Shown here: positions 26,365 through 34,653 of the stretch, piece after piece
Layout: each line of letters starts with the position of its first letter
How positions within the stretch are numbered: position 1 is the stretch's first letter
NCBI RefSeq assembly: GCF_002163675.1
Contig: NZ_CP019334.1
Location: 3,391,501 to 3,455,500 of the forward strand
Length of the DNA: 64,000 nucleotides
Source: Polaribacter sp. SA4-12
GTDB taxonomy: Bacteria > Bacteroidota > Bacteroidia > Flavobacteriales > Flavobacteriaceae
Reading direction: 5' to 3'
Program-made: the position numbers and the translations under genes
Notes under the pieces: model-generated
The model's input: only the letters and a program-made list of their open reading frames with translations
The model's database searches: none
What the model was told of the DNA's origin: nothing

Positions 26365-26808
26365 ATGATGAAAAGAATCTTGTTTTCAATAATTGCTTCT
26401 CTAGGATTTATTTGCGACGAAATGTTGACATTTGAATATGTTTGTGATTATCCTGAATTAGGACCAAGATTTTATGGTTTTCCTTTTATACAAGAAACTA
26501 ATAGTTCTTGGGTTTTTTCTATGTCCGGAGATATCTATATTCTGGGCTTTATTGGGAATTTTATTTTTTGGGCGCTATTTTTTTTTGGTGTGACGCTATT
26601 TTTTAGAAATGTAAAAAACAGGTTCTTAAATATTTTAATTAAAATTCTAGGATGGTCTGTTGTTACTTGGTCTGTATTTGTAGCTTTTTTATATTTTGGA
26701 GCGATTGATTGGAGATTTGAATTTACACATGATAATTTTAAAATGAATTATTATGAACAAGATATTAAATGTGATAGAAGTTTTATTTTTAGTAAATACA
26801 ATAAATAA
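26365..26808 (+). CDS. hypothetical membrane protein
   Basis: I do not recognise this 147-residue protein. It has a hydrophobic N-terminus (ILFSIIASLGFICD), two strong membrane helices around residues 57-78 and 88-112, and a polar C-terminal tail of about 35 residues. It is 3 bp upstream of the aminopeptidase lipoprotein gene, so the two are probably co-expressed. Confidence 0.7.
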   Translation: MMKRILFSIIASLGFICDEMLTFEYVCDYPELGPRFYGFPFIQETNSSWVFSMSGDIYILGFIGNFIFWALFFFGVTLFFRNVKNRFLNILIKILGWSVVTWSVFVAFLYFGAIDWRFEFTHDNFKMNYYEQDIKCDRSFIFSKYNK

Positions 26809-26811
26809 TAT

Positions 26812-29373
26812 ATGAAATATTTTTTAGCCTTATCTGTTTTTTTAGTTTTGATATTTTCTTGTGATAAACAAGAGAATAAACTAAAATTAGAAAAAGGAAT
26901 CTCTTTTGAATTAGCTAAATATAGAAAACAACAAATTACTGATGTTGTTTATAATTTGGATTTTAAAATTCCGAAAGAAAAAGAAAACCCTATTGCTTCT
27001 AAACTAGCACTTAATTTTACTAATAAGGATTTAAAAAATGATGTGTTTCTTGATTTTAATGAAGAAGCCTCAAAACTAAAATCAATAAAAGTAAATGGAG
27101 AAACGTCAGAGATAAATCATCAAAAAGAACATATTATAATTGATAAAAAACTGTTGGTTTTAGGAGATAACTCTATAGGATTTTTTTTTGATGCGGGAGA
27201 GAAATCATTGAACAGAAACGAAGAGTTTTTATATACATTATTAGTACCTGATAGAGCAAGCACCTTGTTTCCTTGTTTTGATCAACCAGATATAAAAGCC
27301 AATTATAATTTAAGAATTACAGCTCCAAAAGATTGGAAAGTTTTGTGTGGTGCTTTTGAAGAAAGTAGTTTAGAAATAGATGGTTTTGTAGAACATACTT
27401 TTAAAGAAACAGATTTAATTAGTACTTATTTATTTTCATTTGTTGCTGGCAAGTTCACCGAAGAAATTAAAAACCCAGGAGCGTTTGATATGCGCTTTTT
27501 ATATAGAGAAAATAATACAGAAAAGATTACAGAAAGTGTTGATGAGGTGTTTAGTATTCATCAAAAAGCAATTGATTTTTTAGAAGAATACACTAAAGTT
27601 AAATTCCCTTTTCAAAAAATGGATTTTGCTGCAATTCCGCCTTTTCAATATGGAGGAATGGAACATGTTGGTGCAATTCAATACCGACAATCTTCATTGT
27701 TTTTAGATAAAAATGCCACACAAAATAGAAAGTTGAGTAGAGCAAAATTAATTGCCCACGAAACATCGCATATGTGGTTTGGAGATTTGGTTACCATGAA
27801 ATGGTTTAATGATGTTTGGATGAAGGAAGTGTTTGCAAATTTTATGGCAGATAAAATTATGAATCCTGTTTTTCCTGAAGTAAATCATGATTTAAACTTT
27901 ATGATGACTCATTATCCAAGTGCGTATTCAGAAGACAGAACAAAAGGAACAAATGCAATTCGTCAGTATTTAGGAAACCTAAAAAACGCTGGTTCTTTAT
28001 ACGGAAGAATCATTTACAACAAAGCGCCAATTATGATGCGTCAGTTAGAATATCTATTAGGAGAAGAACCTTTTAAAGAAGGTATTCAAGAATATATAAA
28101 AACCTACTCAAACTCAAATGCAGATTGGAATGAACTTGTTTCAATTTTGGATAAAAAATCTCCTGGAAATATTAAAAATTGGTCTGATGTTTGGGTGAAT
28201 TCATCTGGAAGACCTGTTTTTTATGAAGAAATTGAGTTGAATGACATGGGAAATGTAACGAAGTTTATTGTTCATCAAAAAGCAGAAGATGGTTCTGATA
28301 AAATTTGGACACAATCCTTTAAAATTAAATTGATAGATAAAAGAGGATATCAGAAAATCATTAACCTGAAAAACATGGGAAAATCTTTTGATATTACATC
28401 AGCAATAAAAGATTTTAAACCTGGTCAGGTTTTATATAACACAAACGGATTTGGTTATGGTGTTTTTCCAATTTATAAAGATGAAATTAATACATATAAA
28501 GATATTGATGATGCCGTTTCTAGAGGATACCAATTTATTAATTTATATGAGAATATGTTGAATGGAGAAGTTACTCCATTAGAAACATATCAAGTGTATT
28601 TAAATGCGATTAAAGTTGAAAGAGACGAATTGATTACAAATTATTTGTCAGGTAGAATTCAAACAATTTTCTGGACTTTCTTAAATGAGGATGAACAAAA
28701 CAAAATTCAAAAGAATACTGAAAATCAAATTGATACACTTTTAGGAAAAGAGTTACCAAAAAATATTAAAAAAACGTTGTTTAGATTGTATCAGTCTATT
28801 GCAATTTATGATGAAGGAAAAGGAAATTTATATCAAATTTGGAAAGAAAATAAAAAAATTAAGAATCTCTTTTTAAATGAGAATGATTTCACTTCGTTAG
28901 CAATGAAATTGGCAATTTTTAAGCATTCAAAAGCAAAAGAAGTATTAGAAGAACAACAAGTTAGAATTTTAAATTCAGACAGATTAGAGCGTTTTAAATG
29001 GTTAATGCCTTCACTTTCTAGTGATGAAAATGTGAGAGATAGTTTTATGAAATCGCTTTTGCAAAAAGAAAATAGAGAAAAGGAGTCTTGGGTGCAAACT
29101 GCGTTGAGTAATATTCATCATCCATTAAGGCAAAAGTCATCAGCAAAGCATTTAAAATCGATTTTAGATAAACTTGAAGAAGTACAATTAACGGGCGATA
29201 TTTTTTTCCCAAAAGGATGGTTGGCTAGTTCTATTGGAAACTATTCATCTAAGGAAGCAAATGATATCTTAAATCAATTTTTAGAGGATAACCCAAATTA
29301 CAGTCCAATCTTATTAAAAAAATTATTTCAAACTACTGATAATTTAACAAGAGCTCAAAATATTAAAAAATAG
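26812..29373 (+). CDS. M1-family zinc aminopeptidase, lipoprotein
   Basis: This 853-residue protein starts with a lipoprotein signal (ALSVFLVLIFSC, Cys 17), so it is probably anchored in an envelope membrane. The zinc site is H316-E317-x2-H320 with E339 (HETSHMWFGD...MKEVF). The substrate motif reads GGMEH in place of the usual GAMEN. A tricorn/LTA4-like N-terminal beta domain precedes the catalytic domain and a helical C-terminal domain follows. It should remove N-terminal residues from imported or envelope peptides. Confidence 0.93.
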   Translation: MKYFLALSVFLVLIFSCDKQENKLKLEKGISFELAKYRKQQITDVVYNLDFKIPKEKENPIASKLALNFTNKDLKNDVFLDFNEEASKLKSIKVNGETSEINHQKEHIIIDKKLLVLGDNSIGFFFDAGEKSLNRNEEFLYTLLVPDRASTLFPCFDQPDIKANYNLRITAPKDWKVLCGAFEESSLEIDGFVEHTFKETDLISTYLFSFVAGKFTEEIKNPGAFDMRFLYRENNTEKITESVDEVFSIHQKAIDFLEEYTKVKFPFQKMDFAAIPPFQYGGMEHVGAIQYRQSSLFLDKNATQNRKLSRAKLIAHETSHMWFGDLVTMKWFNDVWMKEVFANFMADKIMNPVFPEVNHDLNFMMTHYPSAYSEDRTKGTNAIRQYLGNLKNAGSLYGRIIYNKAPIMMRQLEYLLGEEPFKEGIQEYIKTYSNSNADWNELVSILDKKSPGNIKNWSDVWVNSSGRPVFYEEIELNDMGNVTKFIVHQKAEDGSDKIWTQSFKIKLIDKRGYQKIINLKNMGKSFDITSAIKDFKPGQVLYNTNGFGYGVFPIYKDEINTYKDIDDAVSRGYQFINLYENMLNGEVTPLETYQVYLNAIKVERDELITNYLSGRIQTIFWTFLNEDEQNKIQKNTENQIDTLLGKELPKNIKKTLFRLYQSIAIYDEGKGNLYQIWKENKKIKNLFLNENDFTSLAMKLAIFKHSKAKEVLEEQQVRILNSDRLERFKWLMPSLSSDENVRDSFMKSLLQKENREKESWVQTALSNIHHPLRQKSSAKHLKSILDKLEEVQLTGDIFFPKGWLASSIGNYSSKEANDILNQFLEDNPNYSPILLKKLFQTTDNLTRAQNIKK

Positions 29374-29374
29374 C

Positions 29375-30295
29375 ATGAATTTATCCGAAGTTAAATCTGC
29401 AGAAATTAAAAATCTAGACATACTTGCAAAACAAGTAGTAGAAGGTTTTATTACAGGGATTCATAAAAGTCCGTTTCATGGTTTTTCTGTAGAATTTTCT
29501 GAGCATAAATTATATAACAAAGGAGAAAGTACTCGCCATATAGATTGGAAATTATTTGCAAAGACAGAGAAGTTATATACTAAGAAATATGAGGAGGAGA
29601 CTAATTTACGCTGTCATATTATAATAGATAACTCTGCATCTATGCATTATCCTGTTGTAAAGAAGCAAACAATAGATAATTTGAATAAAGTTGGTTTTTC
29701 TGCAATTGCAGCTGCTTCTTTAATGGAAATTTTAAAACGACAAAGAGATGCTGTAGGTTTAAGTATTTATTCTGATACTTATGAATATTATGCTCCTGAA
29801 AAAGGAAGTGATCGTCATAGAAACATGTTATTACATCAGTTAGAGCAATTGTTAGTTTCGGAATCTAAGGCATCCACAGAAACGTATAAATATTTGCATG
29901 AAATTGCAGAAAAAATACATAGACGCTCTTTAATTTTTGTTTTTACTGATATGTTTCAGCCAAATAAAGAAAATGATGCTCTTTTTGAAGCTTTAAAACA
30001 TCTTAAATTTAATAAACATGAGGTGGTTTTGTTCCATACGTATGATGGAGAAACAGAATTTAACTTCAATTTTGACAATTCTCCAAAAAAGTTTGTTGAC
30101 GTTGAAACTGGGGAAGAAGTAAATGTTTACGCAGAAAATGTTCAAGAAAAGTATAAAGAATTGGTTGGTGATTATTTTAAAGATTTGAAAAATAAATGTT
30201 TACAATATAAAATCGATTATATTCCTGTAGATATTCATAAAGGATATAATGAGGTTTTGACTTCTTATTTAATTAGTAGAAAAAAAAATAAATAA
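29375..30295 (+). CDS. DUF58 / von Willebrand A-like protein
   Basis: This 306-residue protein has the DUF58 signature SPFHGFSVEFSEHKLYNKGE followed by STRHIDWKLFAKTEKLYTK, and a MIDAS-like IDNSASMHYP segment near 85-94. Such proteins usually pair with MoxR AAA+ ATPases in envelope or stress complexes; no MoxR gene is visible here. It starts one base after the aminopeptidase stop, so the two form an operon with the membrane protein. Confidence 0.88.
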   Translation: MNLSEVKSAEIKNLDILAKQVVEGFITGIHKSPFHGFSVEFSEHKLYNKGESTRHIDWKLFAKTEKLYTKKYEEETNLRCHIIIDNSASMHYPVVKKQTIDNLNKVGFSAIAAASLMEILKRQRDAVGLSIYSDTYEYYAPEKGSDRHRNMLLHQLEQLLVSESKASTETYKYLHEIAEKIHRRSLIFVFTDMFQPNKENDALFEALKHLKFNKHEVVLFHTYDGETEFNFNFDNSPKKFVDVETGEEVNVYAENVQEKYKELVGDYFKDLKNKCLQYKIDYIPVDIHKGYNEVLTSYLISRKKNK

Positions 30296-30358
30296 TTTTT
30301 TTATTTTATGTTTGCATATGTAAAAATACATTGTATATTTGCAACCGCTTAAAGCAAC

Positions 30359-30432
30359 GGTCTGGTAGTTCAGTTGGTTAGAATACCTGCCTGTCACGCA
30401 GGGGGTCGCGGGTTCGAGTCCCGTCCAGACCG
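30359..30432 (+). tRNA. tRNA-Asp (GUC), copy 1
   Basis: This 74-nt cloverleaf has acceptor GGTCTGG / CCAGACC, anticodon stem CCTGC / GCAGG with loop CTGTCAC (anticodon GTC), T arm GCGGGTTCGAGTCCCGT and discriminator G. CCA is not encoded. A TATATTTG promoter box lies 18 bp upstream. Confidence 0.97.
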
Positions 30433-30435
30433 CGA

Positions 30436-30464
30436 AAATCACTTCATTTATGAAGTGATTTTTT
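30436..30464 (+). terminator. terminator of tRNA-Asp copy 1
   Basis: AATCACTTCA-TTTA-TGAAGTGATT followed by TTTTT. Confidence 0.93.
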
Positions 30465-30625
30465 CGTTATAAGACTTTTGTTTAAGTAGTGTTTAATAAA
30501 AATTGTGGATTAACATCAAGATTTTCTGGTGTTTAGGTTTGGCGTTAAAAGTTTTACAATCTAAATAGAAAAAAATCTATGTTTGTATTAAAATCTATGT
30601 TATATTTGCAACCGCTTAAAGCAAC

Positions 30626-30699
30626 GGTCTGGTAGTTCAGTTGGTTAGAATACCTGCCTGTCACGCAGGGGGTCGCGGGTTCGAGTCCCGTCCAGACCG
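30626..30699 (+). tRNA. tRNA-Asp (GUC), copy 2
   Basis: Identical in sequence to the tRNA at 30359-30432, with the same upstream TATATTTG and downstream hairpin. Confidence 0.97.
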
Positions 30700-30702
30700 C
30701 GA

Positions 30703-30731
30703 AAATCACTTCATTTATGAAGTGATTTTTT
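30703..30731 (+). terminator. terminator of tRNA-Asp copy 2
   Basis: Same AATCACTTCA / TGAAGTGATT hairpin and T-tract as copy 1. Confidence 0.93.
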
Positions 30732-30933
30732 CGTTATAAGACTTTTGCTTTATCTTATATAAGAATATTGGATTTAGTCTAGAAGTTATTTTGCTTTAAC
30801 ACTTGTTTTACTGTGGTTAAGGGATATTTGCTAAAAGTAAAATTCTATACTCCGTTTATCTATAAGATGATTCCATTTATCGGGAAATTATATCCACCAA
30901 TCGAAAACTAAAATTTTAAGTCCAATTCCAATC

Positions 30934-31057
30934 TATATTTGCAGTCTAGTTATGTTAATAGTTCATAACTATGGGTTAATTAAAGTTAGCAATCGTAAGT
31001 TGGGGGATTTATAGATTGAATCAAAAAAAGCTGATATTTTATATCGGCTTTTTTTTA
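30934..31057 (+). ncRNA. candidate small RNA of about 100 nt
   Basis: A -7 box TATATTTG (30934-30941) predicts a start near 30948. A terminator AGCTGATAT-TTT-ATATCGGCT plus T-tract ends at 31057. Between them is no plausible reading frame, but there is a perfect hairpin AGTTATG-N9-CATAACT at the 5' end. The family is not recognised. It is not a tRNA, and it is shorter than 6S RNA or tmRNA. Confidence 0.45.
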
Positions 31058-31150
31058 TGCTTAAATTTTAAAGAGCAAAAGAATAAATTATTTTTTTGCT
31101 CTTTAAGTTCTTGAAAGTTGCTTTATTTTTTTTGTAGTTGTTATTAAAAT

Positions 31151-31554
31151 TTAATGAACGATAATTTTTTTCTCATAATTTTATTTAAGTTTTTAGCAAC
31201 TATTATATATATTCCATTTTTTGTGTTTCATTGGGTGTTTTCGTAAAAAAAACGAACATTAGATGAAGAGAAGTTTAAACCTTCTTCTGTTTCAGAAACT
31301 ATTTTTAGTTCTCCTTTTTCATCCATTTTGTATTCTTAAAAAGAAATATTGTAAACAGCTGTGTCTTTACCAATGTTTACAAGTGTTAATTTTTTAATTT
31401 TAACTTTGCCGTCAAAAACGACACGCTTAGGGTAAAATACTAGATTTCCTTGTGCTGTTATGGGGTTTATAGTTGTAATTAAAAAAACAATAACCAATAT
31501 GCATCTAAACACTTGTGTATAGAATGAAAATTTTTTTTTCTCTGAATTCATCAT
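31151..31554 (-). pseudogene. broken PapD-like chaperone N-terminus joined to a sorting-domain-like tail
   Basis: The frame starts at 31554 with a signal peptide (ILVIVFLITTINPITAQ), followed by LVFYPKRVVFDGKVKIKKL and TLVNIGKDTAVYNISF, like the first strand region of Bacteroidetes PapD-like periplasmic chaperones. A TAA stop follows, then the same frame continues with EYKMDEKGELKIVSETEEGLNF, a second stop and NGIYIIVAKNLNK...KKLSFIKF, resembling the end of a type IX secretion sorting domain. The normal chaperone would be more than twice as long, so an internal deletion is likely. Confidence 0.65.
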
Positions 31555-31636
31555 AATAGTAGGATATTAAATTAGAAAAAAATAAAAAAAACTAAATACC
31601 TAGTTGAATAAGATATTTAGTTTTTTGATTACTTAT

Positions 31637-32152
31637 TTAGTTGTAGGCAACAGTAACATTAAAAGTACCAGTATTATCACCTGCCAATTGATCTGATGCA
31701 ACAGTTAATGTAGCACCTACCAAAATTGTATTACTTCCAGAAGTAATAGTAGAAGTTGCGTTTGGACTACTTACAAAGTTATTAACAACATATCAGTTGC
31801 ATCTGCTAATGACAATTTAGCAACATCATTAAGTGGTAATGTAATAGCGTAGGAATAGCCTTCTTCACCAGATACTGTAAAATTTGCTGCTTGAATTGGA
31901 CCTAACTGCGTTCCGGATTTCATTGCATCAGTAATAGTTCTGACACTATTAGTTGTTACTGTCACGCTTCAAGCACCTTTAATAATATCATCAAATATTA
32001 AATCTTGACCTGCTGTAATACTGATAGGTGCAATAATCGTACACGATGAGTTATTCGATGCTGTAGCTGTAGTCTTTGCTATTAAATTGTTTGAAAGCCC
32101 TGTTATCATGCCGATGACGAATAAGTAAAGGATTATTTTTCTTATAAGATGT
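31637..32152 (-). pseudogene. DUF4402-domain protein gene, inactivated
   Basis: On the minus strand a signal-like segment (KIILYLFVIGMITGLSNN) leads into APISITAGQDLIFDDIIKG, then an in-frame TGA (31969-31971), then TVTTNSVRTI, FTVSGEEGYSYAITLP, a frameshift near 31785, and FVSSPNATSTITSGSN with the ending VGATLTVASDQLAGDNTGTF-NVTVAYN-stop. These are DUF4402 hallmarks. DUF4402 genes often sit beside PapD-like chaperones, as here. One nonsense mutation and one frameshift make it a pseudogene. Confidence 0.75.
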
Positions 32153-32391
32153 AAAAATTATTAGTCAAAATTAAACTTGCTAAAAATATATTTATGAATT
32201 TTAGATAAATTCAAGATCATTTTTTTCCTAGTGTACATCTAAATTAATTAATAATAGAGAAGGAGTAAGGTGAATCTGAAATCTTATGATTTACAAAGTG
32301 TTCGTTTAATTATTGATTATGCAGAGATAGAAAGATAATTGAAATTTTGATTAGTGAATTTCAATTTGTCGCGTCGGTATTGTAAGTATCA

Positions 32392-32426
32392 AAAAAAAAC
32401 CGTAACAAATTAATGTTACGGTTTTT
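32392..32426 (-). terminator. terminator of the tRNA-Gly/tRNA-Leu unit, copy A
   Basis: AACCGTAACA / TGTTACGGTT hairpin with T-tract on the minus strand. Confidence 0.9.
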
Positions 32427-32427
32427 G

Positions 32428-32513
32428 TACTGAAGGCGGGACTTGAACCCGCACGGCCATTACTGACCACTGGATTTTAAGTCCAGCGTGTCTACCAATT
32501 CCACCACTTCAGC
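32428..32513 (-). tRNA. tRNA-Leu (UAA), copy A
   Basis: On the minus strand it has acceptor GCTGAAG / CTTCAGT, anticodon stem CTGGA / TCCAG with loop CTTAAAA (anticodon TAA), a long variable arm typical of tRNA-Leu, T loop GTTCAAG and discriminator A; 86 nt. Confidence 0.96.
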
Positions 32514-32533
32514 ATGGTATTTTTATTGAATAG

Positions 32534-32605
32534 AGCGAAAGACGAGATTTGAACTCGCGACCCCCACCTTGGCAAGGTGATGCTCTACCCCTGAGCTACT
32601 TTCGC
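32534..32605 (-). tRNA. tRNA-Gly (GCC), copy A
   Basis: On the minus strand it has acceptor GCGAAAG / CTTTCGC, anticodon stem CACCT / AGGTG around TGCCA (anticodon GCC), T loop GTTCAAA; 72 nt. It precedes tRNA-Leu by 20 bp in the same transcript. Confidence 0.96.
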
Positions 32606-32661
32606 AGTCGTTATTTTCTAATTTGAACTTTGTAATAACTCACTTATTTATTAAGTGGCTG

Positions 32662-32669
32662 CAAATATA
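32662..32669 (-). promoter_or_regulatory. -7 promoter element of tRNA cassette A
   Basis: TATATTTG on the minus strand, about 57 bp before tRNA-Gly. Confidence 0.7.
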
Positions 32670-32791
32670 GTAAGTTAAAAGCATTCCTAATAGTAATATC
32701 TATAAATTTTTTAAAAGGATAGTTTAATTTATAATTCAAGCTTATTGTTTGGTAGCGGATTTCAATTTGTTGTACTTGTCTTTTTATACAT

Positions 32792-32825
32792 AAAAAAAAC
32801 CGTAACAAATAAATGTTACGGTTTT
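32792..32825 (-). terminator. terminator of the tRNA-Gly/tRNA-Leu unit, copy B
   Basis: Same AACCGTAACA / TGTTACGGTT hairpin as copy A, differing by one loop base. Confidence 0.9.
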
Positions 32826-32827
32826 CG

Positions 32828-32913
32828 TACTGAAGGCGGGACTTGAACCCGCACGGCCATTACTGACCACTGGATTTTAAGTCCAGCGTGTCTACCAATT
32901 CCACCACTTCAGC
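32828..32913 (-). tRNA. tRNA-Leu (UAA), copy B
   Basis: Sequence identical to copy A; anticodon TAA. Confidence 0.96.
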
Positions 32914-32933
32914 ATGGTATTTTTGTTGAATAG

Positions 32934-33005
32934 AGCGAAAGACGAGATTTGAACTCGCGACCCCCACCTTGGCAAGGTGATGCTCTACCCCTGAGCTACT
33001 TTCGC
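32934..33005 (-). tRNA. tRNA-Gly (GCC), copy B
   Basis: Sequence identical to copy A; anticodon GCC. Confidence 0.96.
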
Positions 33006-33062
33006 AGTCGTTATTTTCTAATTTGAACTTTGTAATAATCCCCTTATTTCCTAAGTGGGGTG

Positions 33063-33070
33063 CAAATATA
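33063..33070 (-). promoter_or_regulatory. -7 promoter element of tRNA cassette B
   Basis: TATATTTG on the minus strand, about 57 bp before tRNA-Gly. Confidence 0.7.
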
Positions 33071-33277
33071 GTAAGTTTTATACATCTGGCAAATATTTTT
33101 TAATTTTTTTTCAAATTAATTAATTTTAGTAAAAAGAGGGCTCTTTTTTATAAGTCAAAATCAGTTATATTTATATCTAATTTAACGAATTAGCTTTATT
33201 TATATAGTATATATAAATAATTGAAATATCATTGTAAAGTCTAAAATTATCTGTTCTTTTGTTATTCATTTTTAAGT

Positions 33278-34180
33278 ATGTTTCAAAAAAATAATTTTCT
33301 TTTTTTAGTATTTGTGTTTTTATATTTAGGGATAGTAGCATAAGAAAATCAGTTTACGAATATTAAAAAGATTACTATTTCTGATAGTTTAGTTCATAAT
33401 GGTGTTGCCTCTGTTCTTAAAGATAGCAATGGTTTTCTATAGGTTGGTACTTATGAAGGGATTAATAACTATGAAGGTTAAAAACTAACTACTTTTAAAA
33501 ATAATATAGATATTATTACTGTGGATGAAGATTATATAAGAACTATTAGTTATCATAATAGCGGAAAAAAAGTACGATTAAACGCCTTGCTAAATGTTAG
33601 TAAAAAAGTAAATAGCTTAGGAATTAGATTTAGTCTTAAAAATAAGTTTTCTTATAATGCAGCAAATTCAGTGATAAATTTTGAGTTGAATAATGTTGTT
33701 TCAAAAGATTATTTAGTAAGTTTTATGGTTCAAAATAATAGAAAAAGAAGAGTGGATTTAAAAGCAGGTGCAACCTATAAAATAAATAACACTAGTTTCT
33801 CTATAGAGAATAATCAAGATAGGCAATTTACGAACCAAAAGTATTTTGGGATGATAGATTTTGATGTTTCTAAAAGATTAAATATTAATACACAGTTTTA
33901 TTATATTATCTATATTGATAATGGTTTTTCTATTCAACAAGAAATACCAATTTGGAATGCAGCAATGTCATATTCCTTATCAAAAAACAACAATATTATA
34001 AAGTTAGTTTTAATAGACTTGCTAGATAAAAATATTGATGTTTATAGAAGAAGTACCTTAAACTATTTCGAAGAAACCAATCTTCAGAGTTTAGGGCGTT
34101 ATGTCGTGTTAAGTTATACTTATAAATTAAATTCGGGTAATAAAAGAAGTAAAAAGACTAAAAGGGATAAAAAGAAATAA
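33278..34180 (+). pseudogene. chimeric pseudogene: hybrid two-component sensor N-terminus fused to an outer-membrane beta-barrel C-terminus
   Basis: One frame from the ATG at 33278 to 34180 is interrupted by three stops: TAA at codon 22, TAG at codon 55 and TAA at codon 68. Reading through, codons 1-75 give a signal peptide and a regulator-propeller repeat (NGVASVLKDSNGFL-stop-VGTYEGINNYEG). The TAG stands where the repeat always has Trp. From about codon 82 the sequence changes to a beta-barrel end of TonB-receptor/OMP_b-brl type (FSIENNQDRQF; LGRYVVLSYTYKLNSGN, then a Lys-rich tail). A large deletion has probably joined a polysaccharide-locus sensor to a receptor gene. Translation of the open part from 33521 is possible but unlikely to be functional. 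Confidence 0.75.
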
Positions 34181-34390
34181 TAATTAAGTTTATTTCTTTA
34201 AGTAGTAATTAATTTACTCATAAATACATTTATAAAAACAAACGTTTCTCTTTTATTATTCAAATTTACATTATCTAAGAGTAAATTATTAACAATAATA
34301 AAGGGTTCGTAAAATTGTTTTAACAATTCTATTTTTAAGTCTATTTCTATTTACTAGCTCTATTAAATTAGAATAAGAAATAAAAAAAAA

Positions 34391-34651
34391 CATGATTTTT
34401 TGTATTTTGAAATTCAAGAAGGTAGAAGTGTAAAAGGCTTTAAGCAAGCAACTTGTTTTGGAAAATGGAAAGCAGTTAGAATGAGTGACAATTATCACAC
34501 AGAATTGTATGATTTATCTTTAGATTTATACGAGTAAAATGATGTTTCAAAAAAGCATCCAGAATTGGTAAAGAAAGCCAATAAAATTTCAAAAATAGAG
34601 AGCGTGAAAAATCTACATTTTCCTTTTTCAGGAGGTGTTTTTAAAAAATAA
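34391..34651 (+). pseudogene. C-terminal remnant of a sulfatase
   Basis: Read-through from 34391 gives HDFLYFEIQEG, CFGKWKAVRMSDNYHTELYDL, SLDLYE, a TAA, then NDVSKKHPELVKKANKIS and ending HFPFSGGVFKK. This is the standard C-terminus of S1 sulfatases (GKWKAVR...ELYDLSxD...HPE). The catalytic N-terminal domain is gone and one internal stop is present. It ends three bases before an intact sulfatase gene that is not closely similar in this region. Confidence 0.75.
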
Positions 34652-34653
34652 TT

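Larger units (their letters stand above)
30334..30480 (+). repeat. direct duplication, copy 1 (promoter-tRNA-Asp-terminator unit)
   Basis: The 147 bp from TATATTTG through the tRNA and its terminator to AAGACTTTTG appear identical to 30601-30747, offset 267 bp. Each copy brings its own -7 box (TATATTTG), tRNA-Asp and terminator. Confidence 0.9.
30601..30747 (+). repeat. direct duplication, copy 2 (promoter-tRNA-Asp-terminator unit)
   Basis: Second copy of the 147-bp unit at 30334-30480. The 120 bp between copies is unrelated A+T-rich sequence. Confidence 0.9.
32392..32673 (-). repeat. duplicated tRNA-Gly/tRNA-Leu cassette, copy A
   Basis: The promoter box, tRNA-Gly, tRNA-Leu and terminator are repeated 400 bp away (32792-33073) with only a few changes, all outside the tRNAs. 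Confidence 0.9.
32792..33073 (-). repeat. duplicated tRNA-Gly/tRNA-Leu cassette, copy B
   Basis: Second cassette, offset exactly 400 bp from copy A across the tRNAs and promoter box. The segment just below the -7 box is the most diverged part. Confidence 0.9.

Noticed and set aside
31771..31965. Intact 64-residue gene on the minus strand
   Set aside because: It is the middle of a longer DUF4402 frame cut by a TGA and a frameshift, so it is described as a pseudogene.
32270..32336. Short plus-strand frame (SYDLQSVRLIIDYAEIER)
   Set aside because: Only about 22 codons from a GTG with no homologue recognised. It may be a gene fragment but cannot be supported.
32392..33073. CRISPR-like or transposon-like direct repeats
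   Set aside because: The repeats are duplicated tRNA cassettes with promoter and terminator. No array of short spaced repeats, no cas genes and no transposase are present anywhere in the window.
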